Shown here: piece after piece, positions 26,841-36,555 of the stretch
Numbering within the stretch: position 1 is the stretch's first letter
Layout: each line of letters begins with the position of its first letter
Source of the DNA: WVXP01 sp964348095
GTDB taxonomy: Bacteria; Desulfobacterota; BSN033; WVXP01
DNA: 64,000 nt
Assembly (NCBI GenBank): GCA_964348095.1
Contig: CAYGBK010000129.1
Location: 1-64,000, forward strand
Direction of reading: 5' to 3'
Made by a program: the position numbers and the translations under genes
The notes under the pieces: generated by a model
Told to the model about the DNA's origin: nothing
Databases searched by the model: none
What the model saw: the letters and a program-made list of their open reading frames with translations, nothing else

Positions 26841-27389
26841 TCACCAGGCTTCTCGCTGCGCCGACCCGGAAAAAATCTCTTTTTCATGATTCAAAAGCCA
26901 TTTTTTCCGTCGAAGCCCGCCGCCATACCCAACAAGGTCGCCCCGTGTTCCGATGACCCGATGGCATGGGATGATAATTGAAATCGGGTTCCGAGCGTTA
27001 GCACCGCCCACTGGCCGCGCAGCCTGGCCATTTCCCAGATTTCTTGCTATTTGTTTATAGGACCGGGTCTCCCCATAAGGGATTCGGAGAAGCTCGCGCC
27101 ACACCCGTTTTTGGAATGTCGTCCCCTGGGGCGCCAATGTCAAATTGAATTTCTCCCGCTTGCCCCTAAAATATTCATCAAGCTGAGATAGACACTCGAA
27201 GAGGATATCTGGACCGGAATCTCGCCAATTTTTGACGTCGCCACTGCAAAATCCTACCTCCACGATCGACGATTCACGCCCCAGGATTCTCACTGGGCCT
27301 AAAGGCGAGAGATAGCCAGTTCGAAAAGCGCCCGTCCATTGTCGGTCTCTCGAGGCATAGACATCCTCCCCCTCTTGATTCGAGCCCAT
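26841..27389 (-). CDS. ogt: Methylated-DNA-protein cysteine methyltransferase
   Basis: The 182 residues include the active-site motif IPCHRVIG near residue 148, preceded by the helix-turn-helix region (PYGETRSYKQIA, GGANARNP). It takes O6-methyl or alkyl groups from guanine onto its own cysteine. Length is that of Ogt, without an Ada regulatory domain. It is 10 bases downstream of the UPF0182 gene and probably co-transcribed. Confidence 0.93.
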   Translation of the reverse strand: MGSNQEGEDVYASRDRQWTGAFRTGYLSPLGPVRILGRESSIVEVGFCSGDVKNWRDSGPDILFECLSQLDEYFRGKREKFNLTLAPQGTTFQKRVWRELLRIPYGETRSYKQIARNLGNGQAARPVGGANARNPISIIIPCHRVIGTRGDLVGYGGGLRRKKWLLNHEKEIFSGSAQREAW

Positions 27390-27399
27390 CGCGGAGATA

Positions 27400-30246
27400 T
27401 TACCTCTCGGACGGAGTCACCTGACCTAATCGGGCCAGCTCCTCTAACATTTTCTCCATGTTGTCGAGTGCCTCACCATAACCTCCCCAATCTCCGGCCT
27501 TCAAGTATTTCTGTGCAGCCCTGTATTGGTCGAGCACAGAAATAGCCAGGTCCTGGATCGATTTCCCCTCCATTTTTTGCTCTGGTATGGCTGCCACGGA
27601 AGGTGCCGGGCCTTCGAAGATTGCAGCGAGGGCGTCAGCCAAGCTTTCTTTCATGACCACTTCGTTCCCATAAGCAACAATCACTCGCTTCAATTCCGGC
27701 AGGGCAATACTTGTCGTGGGTTTTGGTGGTCGGCTCATTGAAGTCCGGTCAATCCTACCTCTCGGTTCAGGCTGTTGCTCTGGTTCTTGGCTGGCCTGAA
27801 GGTAGACGGGTTCGACATAGAGGAAAGACTGCTCGACAGGAATTGCCATGAGATTCCCTCGAATGACCCGGGAGCCCTTTTGTCCCCAGAGCGTCAACTC
27901 TCGTGAAATATCGGTCTGTTGGTCCACTCGCGCCTCCACCTGCATAGGACCGTACATGAGTTTGTCTTTTGGAAGCTTGTAAACCAAGAGATCCCCATAA
28001 TTGGGGATGTCGCTTCGAGCAGCAAGCCACGCAATCATGTTCGCCTTCTTTGAGGGAGTGAAAGGCAACATGAGGAGGAACTCCTCGCGGCTCTCGCCCG
28101 GCAACTTTATGATGATGTAATACGGCTCCATTTTCTGCTGGGTGTCGGCGTACAATTCATTGGGAATCTGCCAAAGGTCTTCCTGGTTGTAAAAAACCTG
28201 GACGTCCTGCATATGGTAGGATTCGTACATGGCCGCTTGAAGATCGAACAAGTCTCTTGGATAACGAATATGCCCTTTAAGATGGTCGGGCATTTCTGAA
28301 AAGGGTCGAAACAGATCCGGAAAGATCTCCATGAAACTCTGGATGATCGGATCGGTCTCGTCGATCACATAAAGGCCTACCCGGCCCGTGTAGGCATTGA
28401 CAACCCCCTTGACCGAGTTCCGGATGTAATTGATACCTAGACCGCGTCGGCCGGCCAATCTTGAGGAGTATGGATACATTGATGTTGTCGTATACCCATC
28501 TACCATCCAGTGGAGTTGGCCATCAGCGATGACCAGATAAGGGTCACGGTCAAAACGGAGGAAGGGGGCAATTCTTTTCACACGACTGTCAATACGTCGA
28601 CTAAACATGATCCGACTTTCCGGTGTGAGATAACGGGTAAAAAAGATCTGTGGATTTCGAAAATAGACTGCAAAGAGAAGCCTTCTCATGAAAGAATTGA
28701 CGAGAACCCCGCCCTCTCCCTGATAGGTGGTATAAACATTGCTGTCTCCCTTAGGGTAGTCGAACTCGGTTGTTTTTGTCCGTACGATCACGTAGTCTTC
28801 AGTCTTCTCACCGTAGTAAATCTCTGGTCGCTTGACGTCAATGCCCCGGCTCACAGGAGGGAGATCCTTAATAAACAGGTTTGGGAGTCCTTCTCGGGTG
28901 ACCTGGTTGACAGGATTCAGCGCCAGCCCATAGCCGTGTGTAAACTTGAGGTGCCTGTTGACCCATGTTCGTGCCTGGAGAGGAAGCTTTTCCGCGGAAA
29001 TTTCACGAGCCGACAACGTGACCTGCCTGTACTGACCCTCAAGAAAATAGCGGTCCACGTCGATGCCTGAGAAATCATAGTAGAGCCGAATCGACTGAAG
29101 CTGATTATATGTCTCTTTTAGCGGACGTTCATCCCAGATCCGAATATTCTCAATGGTCATTCTGTTGTCAAGGAGGTCCGCCATAGTGAGATTCTCTCTA
29201 ACGATAAAGTCCTTCTCTTGGATTCTGTCAAGGCCATAGGCTCGCCGAGTATTCTCGATGTTATATGCGATATAAGGACTTTCCATATCGAGTTCGTTTG
29301 GTTTCACTATTATTTTCTGCACGACAGAGGGAATGACAGAGCCAGCAATCACCATGGCTCCTATTGTTCCTATTAGACCGACCACCAGAAGACCCCTTTT
29401 TTGGAGAAACAGGTTGATTCCCACCAGAATAGCGAAGGCGCCAAGAACGACCATGAGAATCTTATACGCTATCAGCTGGACGTGAATATCTGTATAGCTC
29501 GCCCCAAAAGCCGGTCCTTTGGTAGAGTACATCAGCTGGTAAACCTTTAGCCAGTAACCCCAGACGAGGAGAGCAATGATGCCTATTCCTATAATGGATA
29601 GGTGCTTGCTTGCATGTGGATCGAACCGCATTTTTGCGGCAGGCCGCGCGTCCTGGTCTTGGGCCTGGGTCGGGCCGATTTCCATATGGATGAGGTCTCC
29701 CCGGCTGTAAACCAGGAGAGCCACCATTCCTGAGAAGACTAGAAAACCCGTGAGCCACGATTTCAGAAAGAGGAAAAAGGGCAAAGAAAAGACATAGAAG
29801 GCAACGTCTCGAAGGAAAATCGGATCAACAATCCCAAACGATTTAGGATGAAAATACATCAGGATCATACTCCACCGAGTAGAGGCAGCGCTGCCCACCA
29901 TGACTGCAATTATGACGAGAAAAAGGCCGATGGCTCGGCTGACCGTCTTTTCACTGATGGGAAGGCCTTCGACTGAAATACCGCCCTGTCGCCCGATGGT
30001 GGGTTGCGTCTTTTTCACATAGAATCGTGCCACGTAGTAATTTATTCCCACAGCCAGGACGAAGATCACCGCAGCAGTCAAACCGATAAGAATCTTTGAA
30101 AGCAGCAGGGTTACAAAAACCGATTCGAAGTTGAGGCTCTGAAACCAGAGCCAATCGGGATAGATGGTCGATGCCGCCCAGCCGAGCCCGATGAGGGCGG
30201 CCACGACTAAAATGACAACTCTAAGCAATCCTGCATACCTCTTCAT
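27400..30246 (-). CDS. UPF0182 family large membrane protein
   Basis: The 948 residues have about seven membrane helices in the first 330 residues (a pair near 5-70, then more), followed by a long extracytoplasmic region of about 550 residues that includes the family's typical stretches (LTHGYG-like FTHGYGLALNPVN, GDSNVYTTYQGEGGV) and ends in an acidic, helical tail. This matches COG1615/UPF0182. Function is unknown. AAGGAGG precedes ATG 30246. Ogt lies just downstream. Confidence 0.9.
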   Translation of the reverse strand: MKRYAGLLRVVILVVAALIGLGWAASTIYPDWLWFQSLNFESVFVTLLLSKILIGLTAAVIFVLAVGINYYVARFYVKKTQPTIGRQGGISVEGLPISEKTVSRAIGLFLVIIAVMVGSAASTRWSMILMYFHPKSFGIVDPIFLRDVAFYVFSLPFFLFLKSWLTGFLVFSGMVALLVYSRGDLIHMEIGPTQAQDQDARPAAKMRFDPHASKHLSIIGIGIIALLVWGYWLKVYQLMYSTKGPAFGASYTDIHVQLIAYKILMVVLGAFAILVGINLFLQKRGLLVVGLIGTIGAMVIAGSVIPSVVQKIIVKPNELDMESPYIAYNIENTRRAYGLDRIQEKDFIVRENLTMADLLDNRMTIENIRIWDERPLKETYNQLQSIRLYYDFSGIDVDRYFLEGQYRQVTLSAREISAEKLPLQARTWVNRHLKFTHGYGLALNPVNQVTREGLPNLFIKDLPPVSRGIDVKRPEIYYGEKTEDYVIVRTKTTEFDYPKGDSNVYTTYQGEGGVLVNSFMRRLLFAVYFRNPQIFFTRYLTPESRIMFSRRIDSRVKRIAPFLRFDRDPYLVIADGQLHWMVDGYTTTSMYPYSSRLAGRRGLGINYIRNSVKGVVNAYTGRVGLYVIDETDPIIQSFMEIFPDLFRPFSEMPDHLKGHIRYPRDLFDLQAAMYESYHMQDVQVFYNQEDLWQIPNELYADTQQKMEPYYIIIKLPGESREEFLLMLPFTPSKKANMIAWLAARSDIPNYGDLLVYKLPKDKLMYGPMQVEARVDQQTDISRELTLWGQKGSRVIRGNLMAIPVEQSFLYVEPVYLQASQEPEQQPEPRGRIDRTSMSRPPKPTTSIALPELKRVIVAYGNEVVMKESLADALAAIFEGPAPSVAAIPEQKMEGKSIQDLAISVLDQYRAAQKYLKAGDWGGYGEALDNMEKMLEELARLGQVTPSER

Positions 30247-30426
30247 TCCCTTGCCTCCTTTTTGACCGCCAACCGTTTTGGGAAGTAACCAAGGCTGTGC
30301 TGTCCAGGAAAGGAAGATAGAAAAACCAATTCAGACACAGACCAACAGGAAAAACATCCGAGGGCGGATGTTGGGATTATACCCGGAACAGGTCTGTTTG
30401 ACAACATAAACCGGTTCGGCGATTCC

Positions 30427-30747
30427 TCATCTGTCGTGCAGAGGAGTGCCGCAGTATGGACAGTATGAGAAGTCTCGCTCGAGGACCCGGTTGCAACGAT
30501 GGCATATTTCCCCGCCATGAGTTCCCTCTATCCAAAGGGCCTGGCCCGACTCAGTATTCACAGCCCCACAATTCTCACAGCTGAGGACGGGCTCACCCCG
30601 TCTGATGGGGATCACTGGGATAAAGAAAATACTCAGATACTGATCTACCCTCGTGAGATAAGCCTCGGGAGAGCCGCAGGAGGGACACCCTCGTGGATTA
30701 TCGCTTAGTCGCCTAGTTTTCGGTTGAACTCCCGCAATAAAAATCAT
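30427..30747 (-). CDS. Small zinc-ribbon protein
   Basis: The 106 residues have three zinc-knuckle pairs: CPSCGSP, CENCGA, and a C-terminal CHRCNRV with CPYCGTPL. A hydrophobic central stretch (LSIFFIPVIPI) resembles the zinc-ribbon family that carries a short membrane-like segment. GGAGGATTCT gives a clear ribosome site for ATG 30747. Role unknown; it ends 180 bases before the UPF0182 start, and may share its transcript. Confidence 0.75.
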   Translation of the reverse strand: MIFIAGVQPKTRRLSDNPRGCPSCGSPEAYLTRVDQYLSIFFIPVIPIRRGEPVLSCENCGAVNTESGQALWIEGTHGGEICHRCNRVLERDFSYCPYCGTPLHDR

Positions 30748-30787
30748 AGAATCCTCCGAGAAAGACTATTTATGGCAGAGGTGATCG

Positions 30788-30973
30788 ATGGCAAAAGACA
30801 TATCGGGCAAAGTCATTCTGACAAAGGAGGAGATCGCCCATATCTATGGAGGAGGTACACTCTCTGTCAAAATCAAGGGGGAAGAGGCCGACGCATCTGT
30901 CGAGATCTCCTGCGTGGATGCTCTCCCCACAAAAGGAACCCGGATTCGATTCAAACAGGTCGACGGGGAGTGA
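30788..30973 (+). CDS. Small conserved-looking protein of unknown function
   Basis: The 61 residues (MAKDISGKVILTKEEIAHIY at the start) alternate charged and hydrophobic residues as in a small beta-rich protein and include one pair of cysteine-bearing strands. GAGGTGATCG lies before the ATG. It runs divergently from the zinc-ribbon gene 40 bases away. I do not recognise the family. The following 376 bases to the next promoter hold nothing I can name; a 210-codon antisense frame there is rejected. Confidence 0.55.
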   Translation: MAKDISGKVILTKEEIAHIYGGGTLSVKIKGEEADASVEISCVDALPTKGTRIRFKQVDGE

Positions 30974-31349
30974 AACGGGTCGACTCTCCTGATTCCTTAC
31001 CACAGGTTACATGTGGAGAAAAGGCTCATCTCCGTGCCTCTTCATCCGGCGACGTCGGATTTCTTTCCATAACCACAGGCGTAAAGCCGTTTTTCAAAGA
31101 AAAAAAATCGCCCTTCCGACCCGACAGTCCAAGAGCCCCCCTCTCCGGCTCGATCGCCTGAATTCGAGAATAGCTGTGCAGTAAACTCTTCTGATGGGAT
31201 CGCCCTGGGGTTGATTTCGACGGTAGGTCCTCTCCCTGCAGGGCCCGAATGTCCCGATGTCCGGTAGGAGGATACTGGCTTGACGAAATCCGACAAAAAG
31301 GTCATCGGCAACAAACCAGAGAGATCCCCTTTCGTCCTTTCCGATTCCT

Positions 31350-31378
31350 TTGACTCAGAACTCTCGACGATGTAGAAT
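31350..31378 (+). promoter_or_regulatory. Sigma-70 promoter of the three-gene envelope operon
   Basis: TTGACT (31350-31355) and TAGAAT (31373-31378) are separated by 17 bases, a near-consensus housekeeping promoter. Transcription would start near 31385, about 27 bases before ATG 31412, which has GGAAGGGGG upstream. Confidence 0.7.
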
Positions 31379-31411
31379 AGTGTATCATGGTCCGGAAGGG
31401 GGTGATTATCC

Positions 31412-32422
31412 ATGACCAAAAATAGAACGTCAGGACGTGTTCGATATCCAGTGTTTATCATTCTTCTTGTCATCGCTCTAATCGTTGGCTTCTTTTTTCT
31501 TTTTCGATCGAGATACGAAAAGAGAATCGAGACGCAACGGGTCGAGCAAGAAGCCGTGAAACGTATCGAGGCGCTCACGGAAGGCCCAAAGGAACCTATC
31601 GACCTGGAACAGGCAGACAGCTTTGTGAGCCCAGAGACGGCTCTGTCCAAGAAAGACCGACAGACCATCACCACGACGCCGAAGGCTCTTCTTGAGGATC
31701 AGACCATCGGAGCGGAATCGGAAATCAAGGTGCTCGTGGAGGAAGAGAAAACGATCATCACCACACCTCGTGAACTCATGAAGAACCGCACGATTCATCC
31801 TGATGCTCCCCTTCGCATCATCAGAGAAGACGGAAAGGTTGAGGAGACTACCACTCGGGAGCTTTTGGCTGATCAGTCGATAACACCAGATACGCCGATC
31901 AAGATCATCCTGACGGAAGAGAAGGTGGTTGTCACGACTCCATCTGAACTCCAGAAGACCGTTTCAAGTCTAGAGACTCCTGTGAAGGTCGTCGTGGAGA
32001 AGCCGAGCGAAATCGTTACGGTAGGTCAACTTCTTCCAGGCGAGGAGACCACTGAAGGAGACACATTTTACATCCACGCTGTAACCAGGCAGGATGTTCA
32101 GGGAATATGGGGGATCATTCAGCATGGCCTTATGGACCAGTTTCTTAAGGGAATTCCCGTCAGTGGTGAGGATCCCTCGGAGAAGCAAATCCTGACCCTT
32201 GAGATACCGGAGCTCGCCGATGAACCCGGTCCAGATGGGTACAGCTCCTATCTCGGAAAGGTTTTGGCTGAAAAGACAGGGGAATCGTATGTCTACAACC
32301 ATACCAGTGGCCGCATGGGCAAAAACCCGGACTATATCGCGCCAGGCCAAGAGCTTGTGATCAGCAGGTTTTCAAGGGAGGAATTGGTGGAGATTTACAA
32401 GCACTATCGTCTGAGCCGCTGA
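31412..32422 (+). CDS. Membrane-anchored protein with 29-residue tandem repeats and LysM-like end
   Basis: The 336 residues start with a signal-anchor helix (about 13-31). A charged helix leads to three exact 29-residue repeats at 98-126, 127-155 and 156-184, with partial copies at 71-97 and 185-208. Each reads roughly TI-x-PD-x-PIKII-x-EEEK-x3-TTP-x-ELL. The C-terminal 125 residues (FYIHAVTRQDVQGIWGIIQ to NPDYIAPGQELVI) have LysM-like edges with an insertion, suggesting wall binding outside the membrane. I do not recognise the full protein. First gene of the operon with the TPR and vWA genes. Confidence 0.82.
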   Translation: MTKNRTSGRVRYPVFIILLVIALIVGFFFLFRSRYEKRIETQRVEQEAVKRIEALTEGPKEPIDLEQADSFVSPETALSKKDRQTITTTPKALLEDQTIGAESEIKVLVEEEKTIITTPRELMKNRTIHPDAPLRIIREDGKVEETTTRELLADQSITPDTPIKIILTEEKVVVTTPSELQKTVSSLETPVKVVVEKPSEIVTVGQLLPGEETTEGDTFYIHAVTRQDVQGIWGIIQHGLMDQFLKGIPVSGEDPSEKQILTLEIPELADEPGPDGYSSYLGKVLAEKTGESYVYNHTSGRMGKNPDYIAPGQELVISRFSREELVEIYKHYRLSR

Positions 32423-32457
32423 TTCCATCTCTATTCCCAAGACCACGGGGGGGCCGA

Positions 32458-34389
32458 ATGAGGCTGAGCCGCAGTCTTTTTCTCTCTCTTTTGGTTGTCT
32501 CTCTTTGGTTCTCCTCCGGCCTGAATGGAGAGGAGAAGGCGAGTTTTTATGTCAACCTCGGCCTCAGCTATTACAAAATGGGAGAGTTCGAGAAGGCTGC
32601 GGAAAAATTCCGTAAAGCACTGGACCTCGATCCAAATTTCCCAGAGCTTGATAGCCTTCTGGGGTCAGCGCTTCTTCAAAAGGGAGAGATCGACGAGGCT
32701 ATCAACGCTTATGAAAGGCAGCTCATCCATACACCCGATGTTGCTCGCTTCCATTTCAACCTTGGTCTGGCCTACCAGAGAAAAGGCCTTCACAATAAAT
32801 CAATCACCCATTTCGAAAAAGCGGCTGAGTTGGATGACCGTCTCGTCGAGACCCACCGGGCCTTGGGGCTCATCTACATGGAAAAGGGGGACCTGCCTCG
32901 TGCTATTTCCGAGTTCAGCCAGGTCATCTCCCTCGATCCCTCTTCCTGGGAAGACCATTACAACCTTGGCGTTGCTCTTTATCATCAGAAGAAATATGAA
33001 GACGCCGCCCTCTCCTATCAGCGGGCCCTTGGGTTGAATCCAGAGGCAACTGATCTCCACATCGCCTTGGGAAAAGCTTATGTCATGCTCAAAAAGGATG
33101 ATCTTGCCTTAGAACATTACAGATCGGCTCTTGATGCCAAGCCACTGGATCCGGAGGTTCACTATGATCTCGGCCTCCTGTACCACTCCCGAGGAGAGAA
33201 GAACATGGCCATGGCTGAATTCAGGATGGTGGTGAGGCAGGATCCAAACAATCTCAACGCCAAAACAAAGCTCGCTGATATATTGGTCGAGGTCGGGCAA
33301 TTGGAGGCTGCCATCGAGACTTATCGAGACGTGCTAAAAGTCCAGCCTCGGGCCGTCGACGCACAAGTGGGTGCCGGCGTTGCCCTGACAGAGAAAGGCG
33401 ACTACACTGCCGCCCTGGATCACCTCATGGCGGCGAAATCCTTGGATCCTAAGCGGGCGGACACCCGATTCCATCTGGCACTCTGTTATGACCTGATGGG
33501 AGACTCCGGTAAGGCCGCTTCGGAATATGAAGAAGTTATCAAGCTCGACCCGAACAATCCAGAGGCCCACTTCAACCTTGGGATCATTCATGAGAGCCGC
33601 GGGCAAAAAGCAATGGCTGAGAATTCCTATCTGAGAGCCGTCGGTGCCAAGCCTGATTTCGCCGAAGCCCACAACAATCTCGGAAACCTTTACAGCGAAA
33701 AAGGTCAGATTCAGGATGCCCTCCGCTCTTACGAGCAGGCTGTCGAACTAAAAGCTGATTTTGTGCAGGCCTTGAACAATATGGCGGTGATCTACCAGCG
33801 CATGGAGTCCTATGACAAAGCGCTGGAGCTTTTCAAAAGAGTTGTCGAGCTAGACCCCGGTTTTTTGAGGGGATATCACAACATGGCGATTGTTTTGCAA
33901 GCATTGAAACGGAATTCCGAAGCCGCTGATGCTTACAGGAAGGCTCTCGAAGTCGATCCCAATCATAGCGAGACCTACCAGGGCCTGGGTATGCTTCTGC
34001 AAAGTGAGGGGGAAATCGAGGAGGCAACAGATATCTATCGTAGAGCGGTTAAGGTCAACCCCAACGACGTGCGTGCACGATTCAAACTCGCCGAAGTCCT
34101 CACGTCTCAGAATCGAGATGAGGAATCCATCCGGGAATACGAGGCCATTCTTGCCATAGATCCCAAGAATGTCGAAACCTTGAACAATCTCGGTGTTCTT
34201 CATTTCAGGAAGAAATCCTATGACGACGCACTTCGGTACCTGCTGAGGGCTGTGGACATCGATCCCAGTCGTGACTATACGCACAACAACCTCGGCATGG
34301 TTTACGCCGAAATGGGAATGCACGAAAAGGCCAGGAGTGAATATGAGAAGGCGATCGCCGTCTCCGGGGAGAGTTCGGTAGCTCGGTAG
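32458..34389 (+). CDS. Exported TPR-repeat protein
   Basis: The 643 residues start with a signal peptide (RSLFLSLLVVSLWFSSG, cleavage near residue 23). The rest is an unbroken array of about 17 TPR repeats (period 34; typical A-x-H-x-NLG and A-x4-A-x2-LDP motifs). It should form a long superhelical scaffold in the periplasm. It lies 35 bases after the 29-residue-repeat gene and 18 before the vWA gene, so the three are one operon. No enzymatic domain is seen. Confidence 0.9.
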   Translation: MRLSRSLFLSLLVVSLWFSSGLNGEEKASFYVNLGLSYYKMGEFEKAAEKFRKALDLDPNFPELDSLLGSALLQKGEIDEAINAYERQLIHTPDVARFHFNLGLAYQRKGLHNKSITHFEKAAELDDRLVETHRALGLIYMEKGDLPRAISEFSQVISLDPSSWEDHYNLGVALYHQKKYEDAALSYQRALGLNPEATDLHIALGKAYVMLKKDDLALEHYRSALDAKPLDPEVHYDLGLLYHSRGEKNMAMAEFRMVVRQDPNNLNAKTKLADILVEVGQLEAAIETYRDVLKVQPRAVDAQVGAGVALTEKGDYTAALDHLMAAKSLDPKRADTRFHLALCYDLMGDSGKAASEYEEVIKLDPNNPEAHFNLGIIHESRGQKAMAENSYLRAVGAKPDFAEAHNNLGNLYSEKGQIQDALRSYEQAVELKADFVQALNNMAVIYQRMESYDKALELFKRVVELDPGFLRGYHNMAIVLQALKRNSEAADAYRKALEVDPNHSETYQGLGMLLQSEGEIEEATDIYRRAVKVNPNDVRARFKLAEVLTSQNRDEESIREYEAILAIDPKNVETLNNLGVLHFRKKSYDDALRYLLRAVDIDPSRDYTHNNLGMVYAEMGMHEKARSEYEKAIAVSGESSVAR

Positions 34390-34407
34390 CGTCGATCTGG
34401 AGGATTC

Positions 34408-35787
34408 GTGAAAAGAAGGAAACGAATCAAGTTTATACTCTTCTCTTTCCTCATTCACCTTGGGATTCTGAGGGGGATCGATGTATTCCTCATCCCCGTC
34501 CCGGGCCCCCCGGAGGAGCCTGCGGTCATTCCGGTAGAGACGATCTTTCTTGAAGAAGAGGAAGGGAAAAAGGGGCATTTGGGTGAGTTGCCCCCCCTAA
34601 CAAGCGGAACACCGAAAGGCGCATTAATTGCGAAATCTCTTAAGGCAGTGGGTACCCCCGGGCCCAACCCGCTTGAAGACCTCCCGGGGCCCGTTCCAAA
34701 GCAAGGCGCCTTTAATCCGAGCCAAAATGTGGAGGAAATCCCCACCCCTGGTGTTCTCCCACCAGGAGAGAAAGGAAAAGAGGTCGAGAGCAGGAGAATC
34801 GTATCCCCGTCCATGAATCCGCTGCCGCAGCTTCCAGCAATACCGCCCGTCGTATCGGATCAACCCCCTGTGCTCCAAGCAGAAAAACCCAAAGTCCTGA
34901 CTCAGGCCGAGGAAGGGGGCATTCCAACATATTCAATGACACTGGAAAAAACACGGGCTCCCCTGGGAAGAAGCCGGAAACATCCCGAGTTTATCTCAGA
35001 CCTTGCCCCCATTCCTACTGTAGAATCGCCTGTCCTTCCCGAAGAATCCGAAATGGTTTTGGCCCGCCAGGGAGGTCCTGAACCTGACACGAGTACCCTA
35101 CCCTCTCTGACGTTCTCGGAGGTTTCGAAACAAGCTCGTCACAGTGTTGGGGAGAGGCGATCTTACAAACCTTTCACAGAAAAGATGACTGCTTTCGAAC
35201 CCCTTTTGGGATTGGTTGAGCGGCAGGGACCGCTCATGGGGATTGAAGAGGGTTTTTCACTGGTTCTCGTCATCGATACGAGCGGTTCGGTGAAAGGTCC
35301 GCCCCTTGAAGGTATCAAGAAGTCGGCCACGGAGTTCGTGAGCCTTCTTCGCGATGTGGATCGGTGTGCTGTCATGACGTTCAACGACGAAACAAACCCG
35401 GTCCGTCAATTCACTTCAAACAAAAATCGGTTGAAGCGAGAGATCTCAAAGCTCGAGGTTGAGGGCAGAAACACCGTGCTCTTTGATGCCTTGAACGAGG
35501 CGTTTCTTCTTCTGGAGAGGGAAGGAGACAAACGGCGGTTTGTGGTGCTTTTCTCTGATGGAAAAGATGAGGGAAGCAGCTCAACCCTTGATGACGTGAT
35601 TGACAGGGCTCGAAAATTCAACGTATCCGTGTTTTCCGTGGGGTATTCCCGGATCGAAAAAAACTACCTTCAAAACCTGGAGAGCATATCCCTCGAGACA
35701 GGGGGGATCTTCACTGAAGCGCCTCAATTCCGAGAACTCGTTGAGCTCTTTCGGACTGCCAGAAAGCCGAAGAAGAAAAAGGGTTAA
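34408..35787 (+). CDS. TonB-like N-terminus with proline-rich linker and von Willebrand A domain
   Basis: The 459 residues start with a TonB/TolA-like anchor (FLIHLGILRGIDVFLIP, about 10-30), then about 230 proline-rich residues as in energy-transducing linkers. A vWA domain follows (about 278-455) with an intact MIDAS (IDTSGS near 288, plus FSDGKDEG). The start is GTG 34408 behind GGAGGATTC. The domain should bind a metal ion and a protein partner, presumably the TPR protein. No TonB C-terminal domain is seen. Function is unknown. Confidence 0.88.
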   Translation: MKRRKRIKFILFSFLIHLGILRGIDVFLIPVPGPPEEPAVIPVETIFLEEEEGKKGHLGELPPLTSGTPKGALIAKSLKAVGTPGPNPLEDLPGPVPKQGAFNPSQNVEEIPTPGVLPPGEKGKEVESRRIVSPSMNPLPQLPAIPPVVSDQPPVLQAEKPKVLTQAEEGGIPTYSMTLEKTRAPLGRSRKHPEFISDLAPIPTVESPVLPEESEMVLARQGGPEPDTSTLPSLTFSEVSKQARHSVGERRSYKPFTEKMTAFEPLLGLVERQGPLMGIEEGFSLVLVIDTSGSVKGPPLEGIKKSATEFVSLLRDVDRCAVMTFNDETNPVRQFTSNKNRLKREISKLEVEGRNTVLFDALNEAFLLLEREGDKRRFVVLFSDGKDEGSSSTLDDVIDRARKFNVSVFSVGYSRIEKNYLQNLESISLETGGIFTEAPQFRELVELFRTARKPKKKKG

Positions 35788-36129
35788 CCCTCTCCACCGG
35801 TGCCGATTCTGCAAGATACAGCGGATTGACATCCCTCACGACGGCTCTTACCACTGAAATAAACACTCTTCTAATCATTTCCTCGAACCGTTTTATTCTG
35901 AGATAAATGAATGACCTCACCAGGACTATGGGGCTGACAAAACGTCGTGGAGAATCGGAACTTGAGGTCCCATTCGCCAATGGAGTGACATCGATAAAAC
36001 CGACCTGGTAATATAACCCGCAAAGCTGGCGTTGATAGATGGAAAAGACTGCCGATGGATGGCGAACGGCACCCACGAGTTGGTTCAGACGTCCCTCTCA
36101 AAAAGGAACGGTTACAATTAAGAAACACG

Positions 36130-36545
36130 GCAGGAGTTTGCTCAGTTTTCTGGACGCTCTTGTCCCGGAGGGACATTTGCATAACACAATAGAGTCGCCC
36201 CTGTCCGGGCCGTTTCGAAATCCCCTTACAACGCTCTGGTCAGGGCTTTGCAGGAGTAATTTACGAGAAAGTGGGAAGGGAAGCTCTGAACCAAGAATCG
36301 TTGCTCGTGGTCCGTCGTCCGTGGTTCGTGGTAAAAAAAACTAGGATTTACCCATCCACGGGAGTCAAGTAACGGGCCGAGAGCATTTCATTTTCAATCG
36401 AACGACGTGAATTGATAATTACAACTGACCACTGACAACCGACAACTGACACCACCAGGAAAAGATCTCAGAGCAACGAGGAGCGCTCCTTTTTCGCTTT
36501 CATCAGACGAAAAAAGCGAGAAAAAGAATTCGGACAACAGGCCGG
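36130..36545 (+). repeat. Dispersed intergenic repeat, copy B
   Basis: The 768 bases from 35788 to 36555 hold no gene. Block 1 is at 36150-36225 (GGAGGGACATTTGCATAA onward to CCGTTTCGAAATCCCC). Block 2 is at 36304-36455, with a heptamer array (CGTGGTC type) at its start and an ACTGACA-type array at 36423-36450. Block 3 is at 36485-36530 with a stem-loop. Blocks 2 and 3 match copy A; block 1 matches both copy A and inverted copy C. Confidence 0.75.
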
Positions 36546-36555
36546 TCCCACGGCC

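Noticed and set aside
31042..31674. 210-codon minus-strand frame
   Set aside because: It is antisense to the start and promoter of the repeat-protein gene and has no protein-like pattern.
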